Assembly: GCA_004028795.1 (NCBI GenBank) | Contig: SAIW01000006.1 | Location: 248,001-312,000 of the forward strand | Direction: 5' to 3' | Length of the DNA: 64,000 nt | Source: Chitinophagaceae bacterium | GTDB taxonomy: Bacteria; Bacteroidota; Bacteroidia; Chitinophagales; Chitinophagaceae | In this document: one piece after another, positions 17,599-27,191 of the stretch | Layout of the letters: each line of letters opens with the position of its first letter | How positions within the stretch are numbered: the stretch's first letter is position 1 | Position numbers and translations under genes: made by a program | The notes under the pieces: model-generated | Told to the model about the DNA's origin: nothing | The model's database searches: none | The model's input: the letters and a program-made list of their open reading frames with translations, nothing else

Positions 17599-20500
17599 AT
17601 GATAAAAAAAGTAAGCATACTACTCATCTTACTGCATCAATTTTTTTATGCAAAGTTGCAACCTGCTCAAAACTTTGTAATAACACAATACAATGAAGTT
17701 GATGGTATTAGTTCAAAAAGTGTTTCGGATATTTTACAAAGTAAACAAGGTTACTTATGGCTTTCAACTTACGAAGGTCTTATACGATTTGACGGGTACG
17801 TTTTTAAAACTTACAGAAATACCGGAAACTCCAGTGCATTTGCTAAGATAGCAGAAGATAAAGAAGGCAATTTATGGATGGTATTGAATAACGGTACTTT
17901 AGCAAAGTTTAACCCTGCAACAGAATCCTTCACTAATATTACTATTAAATACCCTGCATTAAAAGCAGGAGAAAAAGCAGGTTCTGCAGAATGTATTTTT
18001 ATTGATAATGAAAATACACTTTGGCTGGGTGTAACAAGAACAGGTTTTGTACAAATAAATAAAGAAACAGGGGAAGCAGTAATTCATAATATCATCAGTG
18101 AAAACGATAACTATTATACCCCTGAACTCAGAAAATTTTATAACAGGGTTTTAGCTGTATATGAAGATGCTGATCAGATTTTATGGATGGCAACCCCCGA
18201 TGGTTTATACACTTTAAATAAAAGAAATGAACAGCTTACTCATATAACAAAAAGACCTGCAAAAAATAATGTTAATTGGCGTGATGATAATTACAGAACT
18301 TTATTAGCAGCAGGTAATAAACTATATATCGGTTGTTGGGGTGGTGGCTTAACTGTTTATGATAGGAAGAGCGGTTCTTTCGAAAATTATAAATTCAATA
18401 CTGAAAATTTTAATTCTTATACTAATAATATTATTCACTCGCTTGTAGCTGTAAATGATAGTACAATATTTATAGCAAGTCCGGATAAAGGGCTATTATC
18501 CTTTAACATCAACACCAAAAAATTTACTTATTACAGTGGTAATAAAAACTATAGTTCAATTCCGTTATGGCTGTGGAAGAAAATTATTAAAGACAGAGAT
18601 AATAATATTTGGGCATTGAATGAAAACGGTTTAATGCAACTGCATTTACCTACTTATAAATTTAACTTTAATCCGTTTCCTGTAACACATACTGATAATC
18701 ATATTTTTTACAGTATATCAGCTGTTTTAGATGAAGAAAAATATCGCTTTGTAGGTACCTCGTATGCTGATGGTTTACATATCATCAATAAAAAAAATAA
18801 TACAGCAACAATAGTCAGAGATGAAACTGCACCGGGTGAAGAAGACATAAGCACTATTTTAAAGGTATACAGGGATAAACTTAAAAACTTATGGGTGCTT
18901 GGTAAAGATTATGTGTACTTGCTTGATGAAAAAAAGGTGGTATTAAAAAAAATCAATCAACCTCCTAAATATGAAAATAAACAATCTAACTCTTACGCTA
19001 CTTTAACAGAAGATAGTTGCGGTAATATATGGTTAGGTAGTTTAAGAAACGGAGCTTTTGCATATAACACTACTACACAAAAAATAACTCATCTAAGTAT
19101 TAATGGAGATTATAAATTACCAACTAATCTAATTACCTGTATTGCAACAGATAAATTGGGCAGGGTTTGGTTATGCAGTAACAGGGGCTTTTTATCTTTT
19201 TGCAAAAAAGGAAAGTTTGAAATTGAGAGCAATGCGGTAATAAATAAAATGCTTAACGGTTTAGCTCAAACAAAAGCATTTGATTTATTTATTGACAGTA
19301 AAGGGTTTTTATGGGTAAGCACTTTAAATGAACTTTTAAAAATTGATTGTAATACCATAGAACCCAAACTGGTAAAAAGATTTACAACAGCTGATGGATT
19401 AAAGTCAGATAATGCAGCGGGGTTAGCTGAAGATAAAAACGGCAATATTTGGGGTATGCAGTTGAATGTGTATGCTGCTTTTATGATTGATGGAAAAACT
19501 TCTAAGATTTATAACTATGGTTTAAGAGACGGTATTAACCATTCCGGTGATGTTGATAAAGTAATAAAGCTGAATGATACAACAATGTGGTTGCTCGGGC
19601 AGGGAGGTGGTTATTATCAGTTTAACCCTTTAGAAAAAAATGTAAACAAAAAACAAACTAAACCTGTTGTTACCATTTTTGCTGTTAATTCAATAAGCAG
19701 ATATTATGAAGAAGACATAAAAACAAACGGGAAAGTAATATTATGGCCGCAACAAAACTCTTTTTACTTTGAGTTTTCAGCTTTAGATTTCGGAAGACCG
19801 GAACAATATCAGTATGCTTATATGCTGGAAGGTTTTGATACCGTATGGACATATAGTGGCAGTAGAAGGGCCGTTAGTTATACCAATATTCCCGGCGGTG
19901 ATTATGTTTTTAAAGTAAAAGCTACAACTGTTGAAGGTGACTGGAATGTTGCCGAAGCAAAAATCCCCATTTATATCAACACCCCTTTTTATAAAAAATG
20001 GTGGTTTATTTTATGTACCGCTTTAATACTACTCTTAAGCCTTATTGCTTTGTCAAGATTCAGGCTATTAAAGCAACGACAAATAATGTTGCTTGAAACG
20101 AAAACACAGGCATTGGCTAAAGAAAAAACATTGGTACAATATGAGAATTTAAAGCAGCATTTAAATCCGCATTTTTTATTCAATTCATTAACGTCGTTAA
20201 GCAGTTTAATAAGAATAAATCAACAGCAAGCCATTAAATTTTTAGATGGCATGAGTAAGATTTATCGGTATATACTTCAACGAAAAGACGAAGAAACGGT
20301 AACACTTAAAGAGGAAATTGAGTTTATTCAGATTTTCATATCATTGCAGCAAACCCGCTTGGGAAAAGGGTTACAGGTTAATATTAATATCTCTGATGCT
20401 TATCTTACCAATAAAATAGTTCCTGTTACTTTGCAAAACCTCATTGAAAATGCAATTAAGCATAATATTATTGATGAAGACTCTCCTTTATACATTGATA

Positions 20501-20679
20501 TTTTTACAGACAACAATTATTTGGTCATAAAAAATAATTTACAAAAGAAAAATTTTGTAGAAACAAGCAATAAACAAGGTTTAGAAAATCTCATTTCACT
20601 TTATAAATATTTAAGTCCAAACCCTGTAATTATAACCGAAGACGCTCAATCATTTATTGTTAAACTTCCCTTGCTATGA
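17599..20679 (+). CDS. Two-component propeller sensor histidine kinase, LytS type
   Basis: A 1026-aa membrane sensor. A signal-like N-terminus (about 1-22) is followed by a long periplasmic two-bladed beta-propeller region with repeats such as GYLWLSTYEGLIRFDGY, GNLWMVLNNGTLAKF and GNIWLGSLRNG (about 30-690). Then come a Y_Y_Y domain (about 700-790; AYMLEGFDTVWTYSG), one transmembrane helix (about 797-817), and a cytoplasmic LytS-type kinase with phospho-acceptor histidine in HLNPHFLFNSL (His about 853) and the ATP-binding N box in LQNLIENAIKHN. The stop overlaps the start of the response regulator by 4 bp. The signal is unknown. Confidence 0.9.
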   Translation: MIKKVSILLILLHQFFYAKLQPAQNFVITQYNEVDGISSKSVSDILQSKQGYLWLSTYEGLIRFDGYVFKTYRNTGNSSAFAKIAEDKEGNLWMVLNNGTLAKFNPATESFTNITIKYPALKAGEKAGSAECIFIDNENTLWLGVTRTGFVQINKETGEAVIHNIISENDNYYTPELRKFYNRVLAVYEDADQILWMATPDGLYTLNKRNEQLTHITKRPAKNNVNWRDDNYRTLLAAGNKLYIGCWGGGLTVYDRKSGSFENYKFNTENFNSYTNNIIHSLVAVNDSTIFIASPDKGLLSFNINTKKFTYYSGNKNYSSIPLWLWKKIIKDRDNNIWALNENGLMQLHLPTYKFNFNPFPVTHTDNHIFYSISAVLDEEKYRFVGTSYADGLHIINKKNNTATIVRDETAPGEEDISTILKVYRDKLKNLWVLGKDYVYLLDEKKVVLKKINQPPKYENKQSNSYATLTEDSCGNIWLGSLRNGAFAYNTTTQKITHLSINGDYKLPTNLITCIATDKLGRVWLCSNRGFLSFCKKGKFEIESNAVINKMLNGLAQTKAFDLFIDSKGFLWVSTLNELLKIDCNTIEPKLVKRFTTADGLKSDNAAGLAEDKNGNIWGMQLNVYAAFMIDGKTSKIYNYGLRDGINHSGDVDKVIKLNDTTMWLLGQGGGYYQFNPLEKNVNKKQTKPVVTIFAVNSISRYYEEDIKTNGKVILWPQQNSFYFEFSALDFGRPEQYQYAYMLEGFDTVWTYSGSRRAVSYTNIPGGDYVFKVKATTVEGDWNVAEAKIPIYINTPFYKKWWFILCTALILLLSLIALSRFRLLKQRQIMLLETKTQALAKEKTLVQYENLKQHLNPHFLFNSLTSLSSLIRINQQQAIKFLDGMSKIYRYILQRKDEETVTLKEEIEFIQIFISLQQTRLGKGLQVNINISDAYLTNKIVPVTLQNLIENAIKHNIIDEDSPLYIDIFTDNNYLVIKNNLQKKNFVETSNKQGLENLISLYKYLSPNPVIITEDAQSFIVKLPLL

Positions 20680-21437
20680 AAGCAGTAATTATAGAAGATG
20701 AACATTTAATTGCCAAAGAATTAGCATTGAAAATAAATTCAGTTGCCGCTGATGTTGAAATAATTGAAATACTGCCCAGTTTAAAAACTGCAAAAAAATG
20801 GTTTTTAAATAATGCCGAACCTGATGTTATTTTTATGGATATTCAGCTAAGTGATGGAGTGAGTTTTGAGTTATTAGAAACATTTAAACTTTCCTGCCCT
20901 ATAATTTTTACTACTGCTTATGATGAATATGCTATAAAAGCATTTAAAGCTAATGGAGTTGATTATTTGCTTAAACCTGTTGATGAAGATGAATTGAATA
21001 AGGCAATTAACAGAAGCAGATTACTTGTAAACGCTAATAAACCTGCTGTTGATTTGACGCTGTTGTTGCAAAATTTATCGCAGAATACACATCATTCTTA
21101 TAAAGAGAAATTTATTATAAACAGCAGAAATACCTGGATACCTGTTGAAACGAAAGACATAGCCTACTTCACAAAAGAAAACCTGAACTACGCCGTAACG
21201 TTTAACAGTGAAAAATACATACTTGATTACTCAACACTTGAAGACATTGAAGCACTTATTGACCCCCGCATATTTTACAGAGCAAACAGGCAGTTTATAA
21301 TTAATGCCGGTGCAATTCAAAATATAAAGCCACAGGAAAACCAGAAGCTGGTTATCACGCTTAAAACTCCTTTGAAAATTCAAATAGATATCAGCAGGGA
21401 AAAAGCTCCGGCTTTTAAAAAATGGTTCGACAAATAA
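20676..21437 (+). CDS. LytTR family response regulator
   Basis: A 253-aa regulator. The receiver domain (1-120) has acidic pocket residues EDEH at 8-11, the phospho-acceptor Asp in IFMDIQLSDG (about 54), the Thr of FTTAYDEYA and the Lys of LLKPVDEDE. The C-terminal LytTR DNA-binding domain (about 145-250) contains TKENLNYAVTF and FYRANRQFIINAGAI. It overlaps the kinase gene by four bases (ATGA), so the two form a matched pair read from one mRNA. Confidence 0.93.
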   Translation: MKAVIIEDEHLIAKELALKINSVAADVEIIEILPSLKTAKKWFLNNAEPDVIFMDIQLSDGVSFELLETFKLSCPIIFTTAYDEYAIKAFKANGVDYLLKPVDEDELNKAINRSRLLVNANKPAVDLTLLLQNLSQNTHHSYKEKFIINSRNTWIPVETKDIAYFTKENLNYAVTFNSEKYILDYSTLEDIEALIDPRIFYRANRQFIINAGAIQNIKPQENQKLVITLKTPLKIQIDISREKAPAFKKWFDK

Positions 21438-21442
21438 TGCTA

Positions 21443-21580
21443 TTATAAATGCATTAAAAATTGAACCCAAAAGGTTACAACTAATGTGTAAACGATGATT
21501 TCGAAAATTAAAGTTGTTCTTGATTTAGGGTGTTTAGCAGTCTTTGCTGCTACCTGAGGTTGTGGATTTTGGTTATTCAT
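21443..21580 (-). CDS. Putative 45-aa single-pass membrane protein
   Basis: ATG at 21578-21580, stop TAA at 21443-21445. The product has a polar, proline/lysine-rich N-terminus (MNNQNPQPQVAAKTAKHPKS) and one C-terminal hydrophobic helix (LIFEIIVYTLVVTFWVQFLM). The sharp polar-to-hydrophobic switch and positive residues before the helix look like a real small membrane protein, and it lies cleanly between two genes. No function is recognised. Confidence 0.45.
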   Translation of the reverse strand: MNNQNPQPQVAAKTAKHPKSRTTLIFEIIVYTLVVTFWVQFLMHL

Positions 21581-21639
21581 GGATTATTATGGATTTTTTA
21601 ACAGGGCAAAAATAATACATTGTAGAAAAAAAACAAGGC

Positions 21640-22278
21640 CTAAGCATTATTTTTTTCAACATTCTTGTAGTTTTTCTGCCACAAGAAGTAAAAAAAGGTA
21701 GAAATAACCATAGTTAAGCATGCAGCAACCATTCCGCCGGCCACATCTCTGGGAAAATGCTGAGCTAAATAAATTCTGGAATAGCCAACCAATAAAGCGA
21801 GTAGAAAGCCCAAAAAAACAATCCATCTTTTATTAAAAAATAAACAGGCTAATAAATAAAAACAAAAAGCAGTTGTTGTATGACCGGAAGGGAAACTGCC
21901 GATGCTGTGCAACTCCACCCCTTTTACTACATGAATTAATTGCAGATTTCCGATTGCTTTTGTTGGTCTGGCTTCGCCGGGTAATAATAAATCTTTAAAT
22001 AAATGAGTTAATAAGGTTGAAAAAACTATTGCGGCTATTACCAATACTAAGTAATCTCTTTTAAAAAAGAAGGTGAATAAAACTACCGGTACCCAAAAAA
22101 TACCATCTCCCAAATAGGTGTAATAATGAAAAAAATAATCTGCTGCAATTCCTGAATCAGCATTTAATAAAAGAAAAAAATTATCGGTCCCGATAAAAAG
22201 GTTCGCTACAAAAATAACAGCCGCAAAGCTTACAGTAAGTGTAAATGCAATTTTGTATTGACGCATTTGTAATGCCAT
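21640..22278 (-). CDS. PAP2 superfamily membrane phosphatase
   Basis: A 212-aa protein with about five to six membrane helices. All three phosphatase motifs are present: K-x6-RP (KDLLLPGEARP), PSGH (GSFPSGHTTTAF) and SR-x5-H-x3-D (SRIYLAQHFPRD). Such enzymes hydrolyse lipid phosphates, for example undecaprenyl pyrophosphate, phosphatidylglycerol phosphate or lipid A phosphate, on the outer face of the inner membrane. The precise substrate cannot be told. Confidence 0.88.
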   Translation of the reverse strand: MALQMRQYKIAFTLTVSFAAVIFVANLFIGTDNFFLLLNADSGIAADYFFHYYTYLGDGIFWVPVVLFTFFFKRDYLVLVIAAIVFSTLLTHLFKDLLLPGEARPTKAIGNLQLIHVVKGVELHSIGSFPSGHTTTAFCFYLLACLFFNKRWIVFLGFLLALLVGYSRIYLAQHFPRDVAGGMVAACLTMVISTFFYFLWQKNYKNVEKNNA

Positions 22279-22306
22279 GCTGTAAAAATAGGTTCAACTT
22301 TAAGAA

Positions 22307-22336
22307 ATAAAAAGCCCTGTTACGTAATAACAGGGC
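22307..22336 (-). terminator. Terminator of homoserine dehydrogenase
   Basis: GCCCTGTTA (22314-22322) and TAACAGGGC (22328-22336) form a perfect 9-bp stem. On the minus strand it runs into TTTTTATT, 25 bp after the gene stop. Confidence 0.85.
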
Positions 22337-22360
22337 AAACCAAAAAACTGTACTTAAAAA

Positions 22361-23614
22361 TTATTCAATTCCCGCTAATTCAAGGCTGCGTTTTTTCAAT
22401 CGTAAAATATCAATATCTTCTACAATTGGCTCGGGTGCTAATATTAAAGAGGTATTATTTGCTTTCCACCAAATTTTACCAAGCAATTCTTTTACATGAA
22501 TACATCCCATTAAATATTTTCTTTCTTCGCCTGCATGCCATTCTTCAATCCATTCAAAATCATCTTTCGGTATATGTTTCCATTCTTCAAAACTTACATA
22601 CACTTTTACAAAATAGTCGTTGCTTAATTCATGAGGAGTGTGATGATATAATTTTTTATACTCGTATTTATAATCATACCGCAATGCAGCCACATCGCTC
22701 AACACAGCGGATGCTGTTGGGAAGCTGCCGGCTCCTTTCCCGTAAAAAAATTGCTTATCTGCAAAACCGCTTTCAATAACAACGCCGTTGTATTCATTCT
22801 TTACAAAAGCTAAATGATCATCATGCTTCACAAATTGAGGTAAAACAAATGCTGCTACTTTTCCATCTTTTAATTTTTGTGCCTGGGCAACCAATTTCAC
22901 TTCAAAATTTTTCTCTTTAGCTACTAATGCATCACCTAACTGAATGTTTTGAATACCGTTAAACAATAAGTTAGACGGATGCTCAACAATACCATATGCA
23001 TGATTAATTAAAATGGCCCATTTGTTAACAGCATCAAAACCTTCTACATCTAATTTAGGATTGCTTTCTGCAAAACCTAATTGTTGTGCTAACAATAAAG
23101 CATCATTAAAACTCAATTTCTCTTCAAACATTTTGGTTAGAATAAAGTTGGTTGAACCATTTACAATTGCTTTAATGGAATGCAATAAATCGTTATCGTA
23201 ATACTCTTCTAAATTTCTTATAACAGGTATTGAAGCACAGGCAGAGGCTTCATATAAAAAAGGTAAACCACTCTCCTGTTGCAATTGCAGAATTTCGGGT
23301 AAATGCTCTGCAATCATTTTTTTGCTTGCACTAACAACTGCTTTACCATTACGTAATGCAGTAGATACAATTTCAAAAGCTTCATCTGCATTATCAATTA
23401 CTTCAACAATTACATTAATATTTTCATCGTATAACAACTCATCTTTCTCTGTAGTAAATAAAGATGATGGAGCATTACGTTTTTTATTTGAATGCTTAAT
23501 ACAAACTTTTACAATTTTAGCTTTTAAAGATTCTGTTTGATTTAAAACCTTATACAAACCTTCTCCTACTACGCCGAAACCAAATAAGCCAATGTTTAAC
23601 TGTTTATGTGCCAT
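22361..23614 (-). CDS. hom: Homoserine dehydrogenase (monofunctional)
   Basis: The product reduces aspartate semialdehyde to homoserine, on the way to methionine and threonine. Start placed at ATG 23612-23614 (MAHKQLNIGLFGFGVVGEG), giving 417 aa; the open frame extends 20 hydrophobic residues further to 23674, but this would put a false helix before the Rossmann fold. Motifs: GFGVVGEG, VNGSTNFILTKM, FAESNPKLDVEGFDAVNKW and GKGAGSFPTASAV with the catalytic lysine region. It is not fused to aspartokinase. A SAM-I riboswitch and terminator upstream place it under methionine-pathway control. Confidence 0.92.
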   Translation of the reverse strand: MAHKQLNIGLFGFGVVGEGLYKVLNQTESLKAKIVKVCIKHSNKKRNAPSSLFTTEKDELLYDENINVIVEVIDNADEAFEIVSTALRNGKAVVSASKKMIAEHLPEILQLQQESGLPFLYEASACASIPVIRNLEEYYDNDLLHSIKAIVNGSTNFILTKMFEEKLSFNDALLLAQQLGFAESNPKLDVEGFDAVNKWAILINHAYGIVEHPSNLLFNGIQNIQLGDALVAKEKNFEVKLVAQAQKLKDGKVAAFVLPQFVKHDDHLAFVKNEYNGVVIESGFADKQFFYGKGAGSFPTASAVLSDVAALRYDYKYEYKKLYHHTPHELSNDYFVKVYVSFEEWKHIPKDDFEWIEEWHAGEERKYLMGCIHVKELLGKIWWKANNTSLILAPEPIVEDIDILRLKKRSLELAGIE

Positions 23615-23804
23615 GATTAAATAATAAAATGTGTGAGTAAAAAATAAAACAATAATTACATACAACAGCAACATGCCGTTTGAAAGAAAATATTAGTATG
23701 TAATAAATAAACTGTCATAAACTTTAATTTACAAACTTAAAATGTTTTAAAGTGTTCTATAATATGTTTTTCGTTTTTCGATACTTTAAAACCTAACAGT
23801 AAGG

Positions 23805-23845
23805 GCAATAAAAAAGCCCCACGATAAACCGCAGGGCTTGTATAT
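23805..23845 (-). terminator. Riboswitch-controlled attenuator ahead of hom
   Basis: On the minus strand AAGCCC pairs with GGGCTT (23834-23839 with 23814-23819) with some inner pairing, followed by TTTTTTATTG. It sits about 45 bp beyond the SAM-I aptamer and about 190 bp before the hom start, as expected for a transcription-attenuation platform. Confidence 0.75.
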
Positions 23846-23884
23846 TTTAATATGAAATTATAACTATTACAAACTTTACTCTGG

Positions 23885-23999
23885 CTTATCTCTTTCCCGG
23901 AATTTCAGGAATGGAGTTTGCACCTTCTTACAGTTGAGTTGATGCTGCAAGGGTTGCAAAGGCTTCAAAGGGCCAATTCCCTCTGCCTTTCTTGATAAG
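23885..23999 (-). ncRNA. SAM-I (S-box) riboswitch
   Basis: Read on the minus strand: P1 arms CTTATC (23994-23999) and GATAAG (23885-23890); the conserved P2 region CAAGAAAGGCAGAGGGAATT; then GGCCCTTTGAAGCC and TTTGCAACC; a variable P3 region; GGTGCAAACTCCATTCC; and GGGAAAGAGATAAG. These are the hallmark S-box elements in the right order and spacing. S-adenosylmethionine binding would stabilise the aptamer and favour the following terminator, lowering hom expression. Confidence 0.92.
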
Positions 24000-24179
24000 T
24001 TTTAAAGAACTTGCCTACCGGTGGGCAGGTTGCCACAAATGTAATAGCAGCAATTGCAAACTGCCAAATAAAAAATTGCTAATTAAATTCTCATTGGCTG
24101 AAACCCTTTACAATAAAGCATTTAAGGCAACGCAAATTATTCTCTTGACTAAACAAAAAACAAAAGCTTTTGTTTTACA

Positions 24180-27089
24180 TTGCAGCAGTATATGGGCAAA
24201 GCAAAAAAACAAAATGGGCAGCAACATTTATTTCAGCAACAAAAAGAAATAAATAATAACGAAAACATTGAAGTGTTCGGGGCTAAAGAACACAACCTTA
24301 AGAATATCGACATAACTATTCCGAAAAATAAATTAGTTGTTTTTACAGGCGTTAGCGGAAGCGGCAAAAGTTCATTAGCATTTGATACTATTTATAATGA
24401 AGGTCAACGCCGTTATATGGAAAGCTTCAGTGCTTATGCAAGGCAATTTATAGGCGATATGGAAAGGCCTGATGTAGATAAGATTACAGGGCTTTCTCCG
24501 GTTATTTCTATCGAACAAAAAACTACCAATAAAAACCCCCGTTCTACTGTTGGTACTGTTACTGAAGTGTACGATTTTCTGCGTTTGTTATATGCAAGAA
24601 TCGGCGAAGCATACAGCTATAACACCGGTAAAAAAATGGTGAAGTTTAGTGAAGAAGAAATTGTTGAAAATATTTTTCAGAAATACAAAGGCAAAAAAAT
24701 TTCTCTGTTGGCTCCTTTGGTTAGAGGAAGGAAAGGACATTACAGAGAATTGTTTGAAGAAATAAGAAAGAAGGGGTTTTTAAAAGTGAGGGTTGATGGT
24801 GAAGTAATGGACTTAACTCCGAAGCTTCAGGTTGATCGTTATAAAATTCATGATATAGAAGTTGTAGTTGACAGGTTAGCCGTTACAGATGATATGAAAG
24901 TTCGCATCAGTCAATCTGTACAACAAACTTTAAAAATGGGTAAAGACTTAATGTTCTTACTCATTAACGATAATAATCAGGTTGCTCAATACAGTAAACA
25001 ATTAATGTGTATTGATACAGGTATCAGCTACGAAGAACCAAGCCCCAACGCCTTTTCATTCAATTCTCCTTATGGTGCATGTCCAACATGCAAAGGCTTG
25101 GGTAATGTATATGCTATTGATATGCAAACTATTTTACCTGATGAAAAAAAATCTGTAAATGAAGGTGCTATTATCCCTTTAGGTGGTGAAAGAGAAGCTA
25201 GTGTATTTAATCAGGTAGTTGCATTTGCTAAGAAAAATAAAATCAATTTAGATAAGCCGGTTAATCAACTTCCTGCAGAACAATTAAACCTGTTATTATA
25301 TGGTGATAAGCATATTTCACCATCATTAGAATTAAACATGGAAGATGATTCTATACCGAATGAATATACAGGAAGCTATGAAGGCATTATTCCTATGTTG
25401 AAAAGATGGTTTACATCAACTAACAGTAACGACAATTTAAAATCATGGGTGGAAACTTTTATGGTTAATAAAGTTTGCCCCAAATGCAATGGTGCCAGAT
25501 TGCGTAAAGAAAGTTTATGGTTTAAGATTGATGAAAAAAACATTAACGATATAAGCACACTTAATTTAGATAAACTAATGCAATGGTTTATCGGTATTGA
25601 AAACAGATTAAGTACTAAACAAAATGCGATTGCAAAAGATATTCTGAAAGAAATTCGTGAACGTTTACAATTCTTATTAGATGTAGGTTTAACCTACTTA
25701 ACACTTAACCGGCCAACAAGAACATTAAGTGGTGGAGAAAGCCAACGCATTCGCCTTGCAACGCAGATAGGAAGCCAATTACAGGGCATTACTTATATTT
25801 TAGATGAGCCAAGTATCGGTTTACACCAAAGAGATAATCACCGTTTAATTGATGCCTTACAAAACCTTAGAAATATTGGCAATAGTGTATTAGTTGTTGA
25901 ACATGATAAAGATATTATGTTGGCTGCTGATCATTTAGTAGACATTGGTCCTAAAGCGGGTAAATACGGAGGACAAGTTGTTGCAGCAGGAACTCCACAG
26001 GAAGTGATTAACAGCAACAGTGAAACAGCACAATACTTAAGCGGCAAAAAAAATATTGAAATACCTAAAGAACGCAGAAAAGGCAATGGTAAATTTTTAG
26101 AGTTGAAAGGTGCGAAGGGCAATAACCTGAAAAATGTTTCTATAAAAATTCCTTTGGGAAAATTAATTGTGGTGAGTGGCGTTAGCGGTAGCGGTAAATC
26201 AACTTTAATTAATGAAACATTGTATCCTATTCTTTCAAAACATGCTTACAACAGTAAGATGAAAATTGAAGAATATAAAAGCATTGAAGGTTTAGAGCAT
26301 ATTGATAAAGTAATTGAGATAGACCAAAGCCCTATCGGCAGAACACCGAGAAGTAACCCTGCAACCTATTGTGGTTTTTTTACAGAAATAAGAACATTAT
26401 TTGCCAATGTTCCTGAAGCAAAAATTCGTGGGTATAATGCCGGAAGGTTTTCATTCAATGTAAAAACAGGAAGATGCGATGTTTGTGAAGGCGGAGGAAT
26501 GAGAGTTATTGAAATGAATTTTTTACCTGATGTTTATGTGCATTGTGAAAAGTGTAATGGCAAACGTTATAACAGAGAAACTTTAGAAATAAGATACAAA
26601 GGCAAATCAATAAGTGATGTATTAGATATGACTGTTGATGAAGCCTGTGAATTTTTTCAGCCTGTACCTTGGTTATACCGAAAAATAAAAGTATTGCAGG
26701 ATGTTGGTTTAGGTTATATAACATTAGGCCAATCGGCTGTAACCCTTAGTGGCGGAGAAGCACAGCGTGTTAAGCTTTCAACTGAATTAGGTAAAAAAGA
26801 TACGGGTAAAACATTTTATATTTTAGATGAGCCGACTACCGGTTTGCATTTCCAGGATATAAAACTGTTGATGGATGTTGTAAATAAATTGGTTGACAGA
26901 GGCAATACTGTTTTAATTATTGAACACAATTTAGATGTAATTAAAATGGCCGATTATATTATTGATTTAGGACCCGAAGGTGGTGATGGCGGTGGTAAAA
27001 TTTTATTTGAAGGTACTCCTGAACAGATGATTAAAAATAAAGAAAGCCATACAGCGAGATTTTTGAAAATAGAGATGTCTGAACCATGA
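24180..27089 (+). CDS. uvrA: Excinuclease ABC subunit A
   Basis: A 969-aa DNA-damage recognition ATPase of nucleotide excision repair. Two ABC modules: Walker A GVSGSGKSSLAF (about 57-68) and GVSGSGKSTLINE, signatures LSGGESQRIRLA and LSGGEAQRVKLS, Walker B segments ITYILDEPSIGLH and FYILDEPTTGLH. The C-terminal zinc module CDVCEGGGMR to CEKCNGKRYN is complete. The N-terminal zinc module has MCIDTG where E. coli has C-x2-C, then CPTCKGLG, so one cysteine is missing. The start may be ATG 24180 or ATG 24192 (MGKAKKQ); both precede the conserved region by about 30 residues. Confidence 0.95.
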   Translation: MQQYMGKAKKQNGQQHLFQQQKEINNNENIEVFGAKEHNLKNIDITIPKNKLVVFTGVSGSGKSSLAFDTIYNEGQRRYMESFSAYARQFIGDMERPDVDKITGLSPVISIEQKTTNKNPRSTVGTVTEVYDFLRLLYARIGEAYSYNTGKKMVKFSEEEIVENIFQKYKGKKISLLAPLVRGRKGHYRELFEEIRKKGFLKVRVDGEVMDLTPKLQVDRYKIHDIEVVVDRLAVTDDMKVRISQSVQQTLKMGKDLMFLLINDNNQVAQYSKQLMCIDTGISYEEPSPNAFSFNSPYGACPTCKGLGNVYAIDMQTILPDEKKSVNEGAIIPLGGEREASVFNQVVAFAKKNKINLDKPVNQLPAEQLNLLLYGDKHISPSLELNMEDDSIPNEYTGSYEGIIPMLKRWFTSTNSNDNLKSWVETFMVNKVCPKCNGARLRKESLWFKIDEKNINDISTLNLDKLMQWFIGIENRLSTKQNAIAKDILKEIRERLQFLLDVGLTYLTLNRPTRTLSGGESQRIRLATQIGSQLQGITYILDEPSIGLHQRDNHRLIDALQNLRNIGNSVLVVEHDKDIMLAADHLVDIGPKAGKYGGQVVAAGTPQEVINSNSETAQYLSGKKNIEIPKERRKGNGKFLELKGAKGNNLKNVSIKIPLGKLIVVSGVSGSGKSTLINETLYPILSKHAYNSKMKIEEYKSIEGLEHIDKVIEIDQSPIGRTPRSNPATYCGFFTEIRTLFANVPEAKIRGYNAGRFSFNVKTGRCDVCEGGGMRVIEMNFLPDVYVHCEKCNGKRYNRETLEIRYKGKSISDVLDMTVDEACEFFQPVPWLYRKIKVLQDVGLGYITLGQSAVTLSGGEAQRVKLSTELGKKDTGKTFYILDEPTTGLHFQDIKLLMDVVNKLVDRGNTVLIIEHNLDVIKMADYIIDLGPEGGDGGGKILFEGTPEQMIKNKESHTARFLKIEMSEP

Positions 27090-27101
27090 TTTACAGGATT
27101 A

Positions 27102-27190
27102 CTTTGATTAAGAGGAATTTTGATTACCTGAAATAGTTTTCGTTCTAATTTCCTGTTTCAGCTCAATCCTGTTAATCGCGTTAATCAAAG
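27102..27190. repeat. Palindromic intergenic repeat after uvrA
   Basis: Outer arms CTTTGATTAA (27102-27111) and TTAATCAAAG (27181-27190) are perfect, with inner arms CTGAAA (27128-27133) and TTTCAG (27156-27161). It fills the space between two convergent genes and could work as a transcript end. Confidence 0.6.
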
Positions 27191-27191
27191 T

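Noticed and set aside
23615-23674. N-terminal extension of homoserine dehydrogenase
   Set aside because: It would add a hydrophobic 20-residue segment before the Rossmann fold of a cytoplasmic enzyme; ATG 23614 gives the normal start.
23992-24252. 86-codon plus-strand ORF ahead of uvrA
   Set aside because: It starts inside the SAM-I riboswitch region (opposite strand), contains a palindromic repeat and overlaps uvrA in another frame.
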